This document shows positions 11,549 to 23,390 of a stretch of DNA of 64,000 nucleotides, piece after piece. Below the pieces are notes generated by a model, which did no database searches, was not told the origin of the DNA, and saw nothing but the letters and a program-made list of their open reading frames with translations. The stretch comes from Tetrahymena elliotti 4EA (Eukaryota > Ciliophora > Oligohymenophorea > Hymenostomatida > Tetrahymenidae). The stretch spans positions 806,001 to 870,000 of the forward strand of contig JH720314.1 of assembly GCA_000231825.2 (NCBI GenBank), read 5' to 3'. Both the position numbers and the translations under genes were made by a program. How positions within the stretch are numbered: position 1 is the stretch's first letter; every line of letters starts with the position of its first letter.

Positions 11549-13009
11549 TATTTTAAGAAAATAATTTGTATTTAGCTGATTTTCTTTTATTTAATTTTAT
11601 TTATTCCAAAATAAAGCTTCTCATAAGGATTTAATTACCATCTCCAATAAATCTTTTATAATTAAATTTCTTTACTTGCTCTTCTTAATTGGTGTAAGCA
11701 ATCAATTTTTTAATTAAGAATAAGATTTTCAAATCTAATTTTACTAGTAATTTGAGTTTTTTTTTTTTTCTTTTTTAATTAAATTCACATACCTTTTTTA
11801 ATTTAAAGTAAAAACTTAAATTTGTATTCTATGTGTGAATGCTAAATTAATTTCAAAAAAATATTAATAATCCTTTTTTTAAAAACATATTAATAAAATT
11901 CTAAAATTTCTCTTCTAATATTTAATTTTGGTATAAAAAGGAATATTTTGTTTTTTACTTTTAATAAATTGTTGGTTAATAAAGCGATGACAATTTAATT
12001 TTTAAAGGTGTTTTGTTTGTTAATAAATCTTAAATTTAAAAGACATTGTATTTCATGATCTTTTATTTTAAACTTGAAAAAAAAAATGGTATTTCAAATC
12101 AAATTGCATTTTGAAGAAATTGTAATATGTGTTTTTTAATTTTTTACACAATTAAGCATGTTTTTTAAGCAGTTTAATTCCACTCATTATTTGTATTTTG
12201 GAGAGAGGTAAAACAGGGCTAACATTAAAATTGCAAATATTAATGACAATAAAATATAAAGTTGCAAACCTTTTAAATTTAAAAATAGAAATCTTTTATT
12301 TTTTAACTTTCAAAATTTTTAATTATTTTTAAACTTGGTATTTATTGGGAATATCCTTTTATAAAATTGAAAAAACTCTTTCAGTAAAAGGAGGCTAGTT
12401 CAATTATTATTTCTTAAGGTATTTTTTTAACAAACCCATCTTTAAATTAGCGGAATTTCATCTTTTTAATCCTAAAGCTTTTTGTAATTTTATAAAACCA
12501 TCTTTCAATTTTGATTTCTTAAAACTGAATTGGATTTAGTTACTTTTAGATATCATGAAAAAAAAAAATAAGTGAGGCGAAAAAATTGAATTACTTTATT
12601 TACAAAGGTTGTAAATCAGTAAAAAGTAATTTGGAATTTTAATTTATATGAAGAAATATTCTAATGAACTTTTTCTTTTTTATGTTACAAAAAGCAAAAT
12701 TGAATAAATTTATTCATGCTGTAATTTCATTTTTATAATATTAAAAAAAATTGCTATTACTGCCTTATTTTTATATTAAGAAATTATGATTTTAAAATGA
12801 TATTAAAACATAATTTGATTAACATTTGTAGGTTAATAATCTTGATTTTCTATATTTTGAAAAGATAAAACAAATATCTCATCTGGTATCAAAAAATTTA
12901 ATCAATGATATCTTAAAATACTTTTTTATATTTATTTATATCAAGAATCATATTTTAAAAATGAATTATTATTCAAAAATAAAACAGAAAGTAAATCCCA
13001 GGATTTTTT
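11549..13009. other. Long AT-rich intergenic stretch
   Basis: About 1.4 kb with homopolymer T and A runs (for example near 11758-11770). No conserved ORF, RNA gene or clear repeat was recognised. Confidence 0.5.
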
Positions 13010-14746
13010 AGGAATACAGCAAATCAAGTTTGCACTCCATGTTAGTCACCTGCTTAACATCTGTGAATACAGAAACTAACTGTGTAACTTGCATTACTAA
13101 TAATTACCTTTAAGATTGAAATTAGTATTTACCTATTTGTAATAACAGATTCTTCCCAAATTCAGTAACAAATACATTAATCCATGCAATATTCTTTGTG
13201 TAAATTGTAATGATCCAAGTACTGATGAATGTGCATCATGCGATGCTGGACAGGATTCTTGTAAAATTTTTAATGCGTTAGCTAGTGTGCAATAGGTACT
13301 TATGAGGATGTAAGTACTTACATATGTATACCATGCTACATCTTGTTATGCCTGTAAACCTACGGTGATAGTATAACTTGCACTAAATGTTTAGTACAAA
13401 TTTTTTAAACAATTTAGGTCAATGTAATCCTACTTTTCCAGACTTTTATTATTTGTCTGTAGTGCACTGCTGATAATAGTACTTCATGTACAAAATGTGG
13501 TATTGGTAGATATTTAAAACCCATATACAATGTTTTTTAAAGCACCCTGATGGAACATACCCTGATGATACAAATTAAATTTGCAATAATTGCTATTACA
13601 CATGTGCTGACAGTGCGTCTACTGCTTGTTTGACATGCTAAACTGGTAAATAAAAATATTTTACTGTTCAAATTAAAAATTATATTTTATTAACAGGAAG
13701 GTTCTTTTAACATGTAAAATGTGTCCAAGTGATAATGTGTGTTTGTCTTGCGCATCTAATAAATATTTGATAATAATTAATATTGGTAGCTTCAGAATAT
13801 TTTTTTGATAGTATAGCAAATAAAAATTGTTATTGATAATTTTTAGTATATTTTGCTAATTAAAATAATATGAATAAAAAAGAAAGGAGGGTATTAAATT
13901 TAATTTATTTATGAAATACTTGAAATTTTTATTTACAAAATACCTCGAGATTTGGCACGAATTTAATGAATTATTTTCTAAAACTCCCCCCTCTATATGA
14001 AAATACCAAAATTTTTTTCCCTGAGCTTTTGGTGGTTAGATGGTATCATATTAATAAATATAAGTAAGAGGAATTAATTTTTAATTAACTCAGAAATACT
14101 TTGAATGTAAAAGATTAACAAAAAATCTCATACTTTTATTATTTTTTGTTGTATGTCAATAAAATAAAATAGAGGTAATTTTATGTAAGGAATTTTAACT
14201 TTGAATAGCAGAACAAATAAGTTTTTTTAATTGTGATACTCATAATTTCTCATCTTTGGTATTACTCCTACCTATAATAGACTGGAATATATCTAATTGA
14301 CTGCGAATGTCAAGTTATATGTAAGATCAGATATTTTCCAGTAAATTAAACTAATATATGTAGTCTTTGTCATATTCTTCTGGCAATATTTGTACTGGTG
14401 CACTAGAAAATCAATGCTTTTCTAGCAGTAGTGGGAGATATTAATGGTTATGCTTGTGAACTTGATATCAAGTATTTCAAGATGAATTTCAAAACAACAA
14501 CCAAGTGTAGGAGCTCTTGCATTCACTTTTCTTGAGATTTTAATTATGTTTTTACTGTTTTGTTTTCTTCTTGAATTATCAGTTATTAATTATTCAAAGA
14601 GGATCAAGATTGGTATTTCTTCTATTTATATGCTTTTAGTTTTGACGTTGGAGTTTTTTAAATTATTTTTAATGGAATCCAGTATTTCTTTACAAGAAAT
14701 AGTATCTAAAGACATCCAATTACACGATCAGAATCTAAAAAAGTAG
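13010..14746 (+). pseudogene. Decayed cysteine-rich (furin-like repeat) surface/membrane protein gene
   Basis: Scattered, frameshifted pieces of CxxC-type repeats lie in one direction: CTPCQSPAQ and TNCVTCITNNYLQ (about 13030-13110), ILCVNCNDPSTDECASCDAG (13185-13252), DNSTSCTKCGIGRYLKP (13470-13520), GTYPDD followed by CNNCYYTC and ADSASTACLTCQTG (13550-13645), then CKMCPSDNVCLSCASNKYL (13710-13770). After a gap, DCECQVICKIRYFP, NICTGALENQCFSSSSGRY and a hydrophobic membrane-helix-like ORF (14546-14746) appear in changing frames. These are the building blocks of ciliate Cys-rich surface proteins (extracellular repeats, then a TM helix). At least five frame changes and internal TGA codons cannot all be explained by introns with good GT..AG ends. 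The boundaries are approximate. Some frame breaks could be unrecognised introns. Confidence 0.55.
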
Positions 14747-15346
14747 CATCAAAAATACTCTCCAATGATTTAGTGGCTTCTAGGTTGAAGTATTAAATTT
14801 AATCAAAAAAATTTTATTTTAAAAATTTTTAAAAACTAATAAAAGGGAAAATGAACTAAAAAAGAAAATGAGAAAAGCAAAATTATTTTTTAAAATAACA
14901 GCTTTTATAAAATTGTTTATTATTAATCACTTTACAAAAGAATTTATAATTAAAATTCAAATAAGTATTATCTAAATTTTAAAATAAATTTTTTGTAAAT
15001 TTTGAAAAATCATAGATCAACAAACTTAGGTAAATATTTTAGATTTTATTAATGTAAAATTTGAATTCTTTAACAAGACTAACATATTTAAAAAAAAACA
15101 ATTGCTTTTATTTTTGTTTTTAGTTTGTAAAACTAGGAAACAATTTTTAAAATAAAAATTAATTTTAAAATGAAATATTTTTGATTGATGGAGTTTTATG
15201 AAGTACTTTCTTTAAAAAAATTTAAAAGTGTAAGTTAAATATTAAAAAATTTAAAATGTGAACTACAAAAAATATATTCCATATATAGATATAAGATTAA
15301 GTAAGTTTATAATTTTTAATCAATAAATTCAATTTTTTTATATAAA
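14747..15346. other. Intergenic
   Basis: AT-rich DNA between the Cys-rich relic and the 3' end of the ThrRS gene. Nothing was recognised. Confidence 0.5.
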
Positions 15347-18300
15347 TCAAGCTTGCTTTGATAAATATTAGAACCATTTGTGAAGGTTAGGATAAGTTAC
15401 ATTATCGATATGAGAAGCTTTAAGGTTTTCATAAACTTCTTTATCTCTAGCTCCCAAAGCAAAACCATCTCCTTCTAAGAACATCTTGGTCTTTAATTCT
15501 TCTTCAAGGGCAGCGTGTTAAGCATTTCCCTAAATTAATTTAGAATACTTGTTAAGTATTTAAAATAGATTTTTAAAATTAATTACATCAATATGTTGGA
15601 TTCTTTCCATAAGTCTAGTTTCGGCTTAGGAAACATGGGGTTCTAAGGATTTGAAGAGAGCGAAGAGTTAGTTAATAGTAAATTTACCCTAAAATAAAGA
15701 AAAAAAATTTTTTTAATAATTTTTTAAATTATATGAATTTTTACCATTCTTTCTTAATCCTTGGTGGTATCTCTGGCTCTTAAGTCAACATAACCTCCCT
15801 TCTTTTCTTCTTCACCAACGACAGCGATATAGTTGTATTGTTCTAATTGAGCGTTTCTGACCTTCTTTTAAATGGTGCTTTCAGAGAGATCAACAGCAAC
15901 CTTGTAGCCTTCAACCTTTAAACGGTCAGCAACATCTTAAGCGAAATCGTTAACCTTAGCAGTAATAGGGCAGATAATCATTTGCTTGGGAGATAACCAG
16001 AAGGGCCACTTACCAGCGGTTTGTTCACATAAAATAGCCAAGAATCTTTCAAAAGAACCAATGACGGCTCTGTGTAAGATAACTGGTCTTTAGAAACCAA
16101 GCTTCAAGTGGTGAGGAGCGACAACGTATTTCTTTTCTTTAATTTTGAGGAAAATTTAATAAAAAATTTAGCTATTTGATAATTTTTTTTACCAGAAGTT
16201 TAGGATTGAGCTTAGGAGTCGGTGGACTTCTTAGACTTCTTGTGGGAAAGAGAGTCAGAAGATTCACTTTCAGAAATTTATTATTCTAATTTTTTCTTTT
16301 CTTCTTAAGAAAGGGGAACACTTTCTTCAGTAGATTCTTATTTCTTTCTTTGCTTTTCAATATCATCCTTATTTTCAGGGGCTCTGTATTAAAGGTTGAA
16401 TCTGATAGGCAAGTTGAAATCTAATTGAATGGTACCGCATTGGTGACCTCTGTCAAAGGCATCATATAATTAGATATCAATCTTAGGACCATAGAAGGCA
16501 CCATCCTTGGGCTTGATAGCCCATGGCTTACCGAAAGCTTCAAGACCCTTCTTAAGAGCATTTTCAGCTTAATCCCACATTTCGATTTCACCAATGTAGT
16601 TATCAGGTCTAGTAGAGAGGGCAAGGCTGTACTTGAAGCCGAATAAGCTGTACATGTAATCAATAAAATCTAAGGCATTCTTGATTTCTTCCTAAATTTT
16701 TTAAGTAATTCAGTGTTAAAAATTGTTTATTTAATTAAGTAGATTAAAATATTTACCATAATTTAGTCCATAGTACAGAAGATGTGAGCATCATCTTGCT
16801 AGAAACGTCTAACTCTGGTAAGACCGGAGAGAGCACCGTGAACTTCGTTTCTGTGGAGGACACCAAAATCGGCATATCTCAAGGGAAGATCTCTGTAAGA
16901 TCTTTGGATGGAGTCAAACATGAGACAGTGAGCAGGACAGTTCATGGGCTTGAATCCGTGTTCTTCATTGTCATTCTTGAGTAAGAACATATTTTCTTTA
17001 TACTTATCCCAATGGCCAGAGATTTTCCAGAGTTGGGCATCGAAAAGGTTAGGAGTAATAACCTCAGAGTAACCTCTAATCTTGTATTGTCTACGTAAGA
17101 CTTCCATTAATTTGTTGTAGATGTGAGCACCATTAGGGTAGAAGAAAGCACAACCAGGAGAGAATTGGTGGAAAGTAAACAATTCTTATTGCTTACCGAT
17201 GTTTCTGTGATCTCTCTTAGCAAGTTCTTCTTGTCTTTAGACATGAGCATCGAGTTCCTTCTTGGAGGGGAAAGCAATACCATAAACTCTTTGTAAACCA
17301 TCGTTAGTGTTTTTACCGAGCCAGTAAGCAGCAGAGTTCTTTTCAACCTTAAAGGCCTTAACGTAACCAGTGTGGGGTAAGTGGGGACCAGTACATAAAT
17401 CGATCAACTTACCGCATTTGTAGGCAGTAGTAATGGCATTATCAGGAATCTTGTTGGTGATCAATTAAACCTTGAAGGGGTTATGCTTGAACAATTCCAA
17501 AGCTTGTTATTTGGTTAAAACAACTCTTTAGAAGGGTTACTTTTCAGAAGCTACCTTTTAGAAGGTCTTTTCAATTTCAGCAAAGTTATCTTGGGTAATC
17601 TTTTCATTACCCATGTAAGAATCATAGAAGAAACCGTTAGCCAAAGGAGGTCCAATACATAAGTGAGCACCGTAGTTTAATTCCAAAGCTTGACCTAACA
17701 TATGGGCAGAACTGTGCCAGAAGACCTTTTAAGATAAAAAGAATAAATTAGATATTTTTAAAGTCATTTATTATTAGAAAAGCAGAGTATGAAGAAAAAA
17801 GATTTAAAATTTATCTATTAAAAATAAAAAGTGATGTAATACATCAGTAAATAAAAAAAGAGAAAATAATATATTATCCAATTTGTAACAAGTTAACTTA
17901 AATCAGGATCGGCGTTTGTTTGTTTTGTGAAAGGTAAAAATAAAATATTATATTTTAATGTGCCAGTTGAAATTATATTGTTTGGGTATAATATTTTAGA
18001 AAGAAACCCTTTTAGATAAAATTAGTAAAGGAGAGTAAAAGTTAAATTAATATTCATCTTTTTAAATCATCAAAAAGTGTTAATTCTTAATTTTTAGTTT
18101 CTTTTTTTAAATTAAAAACTTTCTATTGTTGTTTTTTTTTCTGCCATAAATAAAAAGTTTATTCTTTTATTTAAAAAATATTTTTTTTAGATTGAATAGC
18201 TTTTGATTAAGTTGGTTAGTACTTTTGGGCTTGTTTTTAAAATTTTGCATTTTATTATTTCTTATATTTATGTTCATTTTTTAAGCTTTTTTTGTCTTCC

Positions 18301-18872
18301 AAAATCTTTATTTTGAATGGAGAAAAAAATATGTCTAAATAGTGGTTCAAATAAAATTTTCTCATTACTTCTCTTCCTTCAGCGCATTCGAAATCGATGA
18401 GCTCAAGGGTACAGTCACCTTCTAGGGGTCTTTCAAGATCATAGATTTCAAACTTCTATCCTCCGTGACCACCACAACAGTCTCCACCTTCTTCAGCTAT
18501 TTCTTCAGCTTCAGCATCAACGTATTCACCAATCTTAGTCAATTCACTTTCGTATTTCTTGGTGTAGACGATCTTGGCACCAACAAACTTCTCAGGGACC
18601 TTCTTAAAGATAGACTTGGCAATATGGGAAGCAGTAGTTTCAAAAGCCTTTCCAGGAAGAGCCTTACCGTCCTTAAGAGTAATGGTAATTTCAGGCTTTT
18701 CAGATTTGGCAAGGATTTATTGTTATTCTGCATAGATGGCTTCAAAGTACTTGAGTCTTTCGTCAAGGAAAGCAGGATTTTATTGCTTAACGAAATCACC
18801 ACCGATCTTACCTTGGTTAGATTCTTAAATGCTACCTTCAGTGAATTTGGTTTTAGTTCCTAAGTCAGTCAT
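15347..18872 (-). CDS. TARS: Threonyl-tRNA synthetase (cytosolic type) with an internal charged insertion
   Basis: Class II aminoacyl-tRNA synthetase charging tRNA-Thr. Exon 1 (18872-18369) gives [14 protein letters not shown], then the TGS-like domain ([20 protein letters not shown]) and ends [12 protein letters not shown] 643-bp intron follows, and exon 2 resumes [15 protein letters not shown], the HxxxH editing motif. Next come [16 protein letters not shown], then the catalytic core [29 protein letters not shown] (Zn Cys), [19 protein letters not shown] (motif 2), DDAHIFC and [20 protein letters not shown]. The motif 3 area is [17 protein letters not shown] and [11 protein letters not shown]. 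The anticodon domain ends [20 protein letters not shown]. About 75 residues rich in Lys/Glu/Ser/Gln (about 16085-16400), themselves interrupted by an intron, lie between RFNLQYRAPENK and RPVILHRA, where other ThrRSs have roughly ten residues. Catalytic and Zn ligands are kept, so it should be active. Introns also lie near 15537, 15693, 16690-16755 and elsewhere. Confidence 0.95.
17726..18368 (-). other. Unusually long intron of the ThrRS gene
   Basis: The donor GTAATG follows codon GAA (E of AEGRE) at 18369. The acceptor ends ..AAAAG before GTC (V of VFWHSS) at 17725, phase 0. Removing it joins the TGS and editing domains in register. The rest is AT-rich with T-runs, and no ORF was recognised inside. 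Confidence 0.85.
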
Positions 18873-19408
18873 GATACTATTTGCTACTTAATGACAATGC
18901 TCTATTTTTCCTTCTAAGAAGTTATTTTCTAAATTATTTTGCGATTGAAAAAAGTTCTATGAATTAAACTATAATTTAGCTAGTTTTCTGGTAGTCGTAA
19001 AATATCTTGCGGATTAAGGTCTCCTTAAGTAATAATTTGCAATTTATTTAATTAACATTATTTAAAAATGAATTTGATAGAGTATCTTCTTCCCCAGATA
19101 TAAATGTGTAGTCTGTATTACTATTCTTATTAAGCAGCTTATATTTTAATTAGAAATATATAAGAAAATATGAGATGATTACAATTGTAAAGTGGCTTGC
19201 AATGGATGGAATTCATCCAAGAAGAAAGAAAAAGATAAAATTAATTGTTATCTACTAATTACTCTATTATATGTGGGATATTTCGTAATTCGAATTGGCG
19301 TTATCTACTAAATAATGCTCTTTATTAAATTAACTTTCGCACTATTTAGTAGACATTATAACGACTAACTCTTTTTGTATATAAAGATATTTATTTATAT
19401 TAAATTGT
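18873..19408. other. Divergent promoter region with inverted repeats
   Basis: Spacer between the ThrRS start and a small plus-strand ORF. It contains a 6-bp hairpin TGGATG/CATCCA (19203-19219) and, at 19300-19362, an imperfect inverted repeat. Its left arm is GTTATCTACTAAATAAT and its right arm reads GTTATAATGTCTACTAAATAG on the other strand. A third copy of GTTATCTACTAA lies at 19247-19258. Confidence 0.5.
19300..19362. repeat. Imperfect inverted repeat
   Basis: The left arm at 19300-19316 and the right arm at 19341-19362 share the core CTACTAAATA with flanking GTTAT. The right arm has about four extra bases. The loop is about 24 bp. A half-site copy lies 53 bp upstream of the left arm. It could be a protein-binding site, a transcript hairpin or the remains of a small element. 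Confidence 0.6.
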
Positions 19409-19693
19409 ATGTTTTTTCCCACCTCAATCTATATACTTGCTTATATGATAAAAAATTTCAATACTGATAACAATAATTCTGAATTGACTTATAATTTCTC
19501 TACAGTGAAATTATTAGATCCCAAGAAATCTTTTATTCCTCACAAGATTTTTCAAAATTTAAAATAGAAAATTTGGTATAATAAAGTCAAGACTTCGTAA
19601 ACAAGTCTTAAGGGCGCTAATAAAAATTATAAAATTTCTGAAGAATTCTTATACCCTGGCTAATCTTCTTCAAGTTTTTAAAGAAAATACTGA
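19409..19693 (+). CDS. Small hypothetical protein (94 aa)
   Basis: Under the ciliate code an intronless ORF starts MFFPTSIYILAYMIKNFN (ATG 19409-19411; a second in-frame ATG follows 12 codons later). It continues with SELTYNFSTVKLLDPKKSF, QKIWYNKVKTSQTSLKGAN and EEFLYPGQSSSSFQRKY, and ends at TGA 19691-19693. Pro, Gly, Ser and Trp content and in-frame Gln TAA/TAG codons make it look more coding than neighbouring AT-rich ORFs. No domain was recognised. The first residues are mildly hydrophobic but not a clear signal peptide. It could also be a single exon of a larger gene. Confidence 0.4.
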
Positions 19694-21215
19694 TAGGTTC
19701 AATTTATTAAATCTTCTTCTTTGCTTTTTTCCTTTGTTTTAAATATAATTTGCTAAGAAATATTAATTAATTTCTTATTTGTGGTTACCTCTTTATTTAA
19801 TTTTTGTTAACAATTGATTATGACTTTTTAATACAAGAAATTTCTAGATTCTCTTTAGAAAGTAGTAAATGAATGATGATACCTCTTTAACTAACACATT
19901 ACTATTACAAAAAATACAAATATATTCAATATTATTTTTCATTTTAAAATTAATATAAAAATGATATTTTATATTTTAGAATTAAAAATTTGCTTCGATA
20001 TTATTTGCATTAATAGATATTTAATAATTAATAAAATCAAATTGATATTGTGGTACACTAAAATTCCATCAAACCTTTCACTTTTAATTTTTAAACCCCA
20101 AAATTTCAATTCAAAAATCCTAAATTTACAAAAAAAACAGTTGGTTTATAGAAATATCAATAACAATAAAATGGCCAATTCAAAAAATTTCACTTTGGTA
20201 ATTTTAATCAAATAAAATCAATTAATAAAAAATATATCTTAATCAATACCAGTTTTTGAATATTTTGGATTATTATTTGCTAAAAGCTGGAAAATAAACT
20301 CAATAAAAATAACAAAAATTAAATTAGATTAGATTGGCTATTTTTTTAAATTTAAATTACAATTAAAATTATTAGAAAATAACTCTGAACTAAAATAAAA
20401 TATTATTATTAAAAGATTGTTTTTAAACATGACATTTGTTTACTTAAGTTGAATATTTTAAATCACTAAGGTAAATAGGTAGTTAGTTAAAATTTTTTTA
20501 TTTATAATTTCTTTTCAGTTTATTTTAAGAAACAATTAATGGTTACCTAAATTTGCTTTGTTTTGGTAATTATATAACGAAGGCAAAAGCTAATAATAAT
20601 TTATTTTTTATTAATTCAATTTGTCCCTTTTGAAAAATGAAGATTTAATTTAAGATTTCAATAATTTAAAAAAAAAACATTACAATTGAAAAGTTAATTA
20701 AGAATTGATTATATTCATATAAAGAATTGAATTAAGTATTATATTATTAAAAGAAATAGTTTTGAATTTAGCTTTAATCATTCAATAAACAATATCCCTA
20801 TTATTATAAATTAAATAAGTGCAATCACACAATTACAGTCTTTACAAGTATTTTAGGAAGTAAATTATTCTTTTACATTGATAGACTACCTCAAAATTAT
20901 TTCAAAACAAATCATTTTTCTATCAATATTTCATTTTGATTAGAAAATAATAATTTTGTTTATAAAAATAGAAAAGTAACACTAGCTAGATTTGATTAAT
21001 TGAAATTCAAAAAAATAAATGGAGTATACAAACTAATTGTAACTAATTGTTATTAAATTTTTAAGTGTTTTGTTATCTGAATAAAAATTCTTTTAGAATT
21101 CAAGCATAGCCATTATAATTAATAGTGTTTGATTATTTTAAATGAATTGGCTAATTTTTTTTGTAATTGTAGGATAGGTATTAAAAATGATGATAATAAC
21201 AACGTATTATCTTAC
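19694..21215. other. Long AT-rich intergenic stretch
   Basis: About 1.5 kb. A code-6 ORF at 19961-20452 exists but has Ile/Lys/Asn/Leu-rich chance composition. No RNA gene or conserved protein piece was seen. Confidence 0.45.
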
Positions 21216-22655
21216 ATGGATTAACAAAAGATGTCAAATAATAGTAGTTAAAACTAATAATACTACAATTAAGAATAAAGTGCTAACTAGCAAGGTGATT
21301 AAGTTAATTTTTATCAGTTGAGCCTTTAAAATGATATTCCTCAAGTAATTTATTTTTTATCAGACGATTAATTATTTTGTTATCAACTATATACCTCGTG
21401 GTGATAATTTGTTTATTTTTATGAAGTTAAAGGATTAGTTAGTTTAGTTAGAGTAATAAATGAGAGAACAAGAAGAAAGTCACAGGTAAATAATTAGATG
21501 ACACTCAAATTAATAAATCAAATATTATTAAAATAAAAAGACAGTAAATAATGCATCTAGAGACTATTGGAATGATGACCAAATATTAATTGGTCTTTAT
21601 CAAATTAGAATCTTCATTAAATAAACTAGCTAATTTAGTTAACATGAGGTATTAATATCATTCTATAGTTTTGTTGTAATTTATAATTTTGATGTATTAA
21701 ATAGATAAACTACTTTTAAGACTATTGCGTTTAGACAGCTATAGATAGCGTTATAAAATAAAAAGGTGAATAATAACCACCAAGCAAAATTAATATATTT
21801 TGCTATGGAGAAAAGGACAACAAGATTGAATAATATTTTATAAAAAGTAGTTACTTAAAATATGTTTAATAGCTTTTAGAAAATCATGCTTGTGTCAAGA
21901 TTAAAGAACTATGATAATAAATTGAAAATCGAACACGAAAAGATTAAAAAGGAGTTTGCTAACATACTATAATAAAAAGAGGATGAAATTTAAAATTTAG
22001 TGAACTTAAAAGAAGAGTAAAACTCTAATATAAATCTCCTTAAATCTAAGGAAACAGATAACTCAATTTTAATTAAATAAAAAGACTAACTAATTTCTTC
22101 TTTGGAATAAGAACTTGAAATAAAAAGACAAAAAAAGCTCAATCCATAGGACTTGGCTTTATCCACAAAGATATTAGAAAAAAAGGTAATTAAAAACAAG
22201 TTTTTAAATTTTGAATCAAACAAAACCAAAAATTTATTTTTATTTCAAAAAAGCTCAAAGATTTAGAAATTGAAAACAATGAAATGAGAGAAAAATCATA
22301 AAATACAGATGGTAGTGTGAGCTTGTTTATTAAGGAAATGAATGACCTACTTGACTAGCATGAAATTAGTACAAATATTGGGTCAGATGATAATTTTTCA
22401 CTGAACAATAGCAATAGCAATTATCAACATAATTAAATATAGAATGCTATTTATAATAGTTCAATTAATCCAAACAACTTTAATGAGTTTGAAGATGCAA
22501 TTGACACATAGCAATTTAATAAAAAAAATTTAGTATAAAATCCATAGTAAAATAAATAAAATCCAAATAAAGTTAAGCTTTAGTCTACTCAGGTCCCCGC
22601 AAGAAATTTACTTCTTTCTAGTTAAGGGACTAGACAAGGATAAAACAAAAATTGA
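21216..22655 (+). CDS. Asn/Gln-rich coiled-coil protein, function unknown
   Basis: Starts MDQQKMSNNSSQNQQYYNQ, low-complexity Gln/Asn. A short coiled-coil exon LKDQLVQLEQQMREQEESHR is followed by a more globular exon (DYWNDDQILIGLYQIRIF, then INYFQDYCVQTAIDSVIKQK and KINIFCYGEKDNKIEQYFI). A long predicted coiled coil comes next (LKIEHEKIKKEFANILQQ, LVNLKEEQNSNINLLKS, DQLISSLEQELEIKRQKK). The tail is Asn/Gln-rich and ends STQVPARNLLLSSQGTRQG before TGA 22653-22655. Introns are at about 21343-21429, 21485-21550, 21648-21707 and 22184-22250. Near 21860-21900 the good frame switches and I could not place a canonical intron, so either an unusual intron or an indel is present there. No homologue was recognised. 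A structural or cytoskeletal role is only a guess from the coiled coil. Confidence 0.6.
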
Positions 22656-23015
22656 TTGAGTTTTTAGCTATTGTAATGAAAAATATTTTTTAAATCAGAG
22701 AAGAAACAGGATAAAATTTCCTAAACTATTTTCCTTAGTATACATTAATATAATAATTAATAATTAAATTAATTTTCCCTAATTAAAAGATAAATTTGTT
22801 CAACTTATCTCTCCTGTTATATCGATTTATGTTAACTTTATATAATTAAATTGTCTTTTGATTTTAAACATATTTATCAGTTGTTTAAAATTCATGTCTT
22901 TAAAAAAACTTTCTATTAAAAATTGTCTTTCTATTCGTTTTATTAAATTAATAATAAATTAAATATTGGCTGAAAAAAATAAAAAAGAATTTTTTTAATT
23001 ATCAAAAAAATAAAA
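22656..23015. other. Intergenic
   Basis: AT-rich spacer between two co-directional genes. Nothing was recognised apart from the presumed promoter of the 124-aa gene. Confidence 0.45.
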
Positions 23016-23390
23016 ATGACTGAAATGACTGATTAAAAAATAAAGGAAGATATAAGAGAATGTTTTAAAAAGACTTTCAAACTTTAAACCAGAATAGGAC
23101 CTGGCTTTTAGCTTGCATTTAAAGCCCTAGTAATGTAAACTGTTAAGGAATAAAGTATTGATGAAGCCTAATTTACTGCTGTCAGAAATGATGTTTCTTA
23201 TGGAATAAGAAAACTACTTAATGATAAATAATTTGATAATCAAAAGGTCATACATGTCAAGGAAGAATTAGAGTATTTCGAATAATGTGCTCCATAATTA
23301 AGAAAGTATATTTTAGAGCACTCTTGGGCTTAAAGTTATGTCTAAAATTTAAATTTTGGAGAGATTATTGAAGAAGTTTATAAATATTGA
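23016..23390 (+). CDS. Hypothetical 124-aa helical protein
   Basis: Single-exon ORF in good A-rich start context (AAAAATG). It begins MTEMTDQKIKEDIRECFKK, has a middle RIGPGFQLAFKALVMQTVKE and VRNDVSYGIRKLLND, and ends EHSWAQSYVQNLNFGEIIEE then VYKY before TGA 23388-23390. The composition is well balanced (Trp, Cys, Gly, Pro present, many Lys/Glu) and predicts as mostly alpha-helical and soluble. No signal peptide, TM helix or known motif. Gene-sized spacing to the next ORF (505 bp) argues that it is separate from the gene at 23895. I do not recognise the family; it may be lineage-specific. Confidence 0.65.

Noticed and set aside
18465..18863. 132-aa plus-strand ORF
   Set aside because: It is antisense to the first exon of ThrRS, which encodes the TGS domain with clear homology.
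19961..20452. 163-codon code-6 ORF
   Set aside because: With only TGA as stop in AT-rich DNA, ORFs of this size arise by chance. Composition is almost only Ile, Lys, Leu, Asn and Phe, and no motif is visible.
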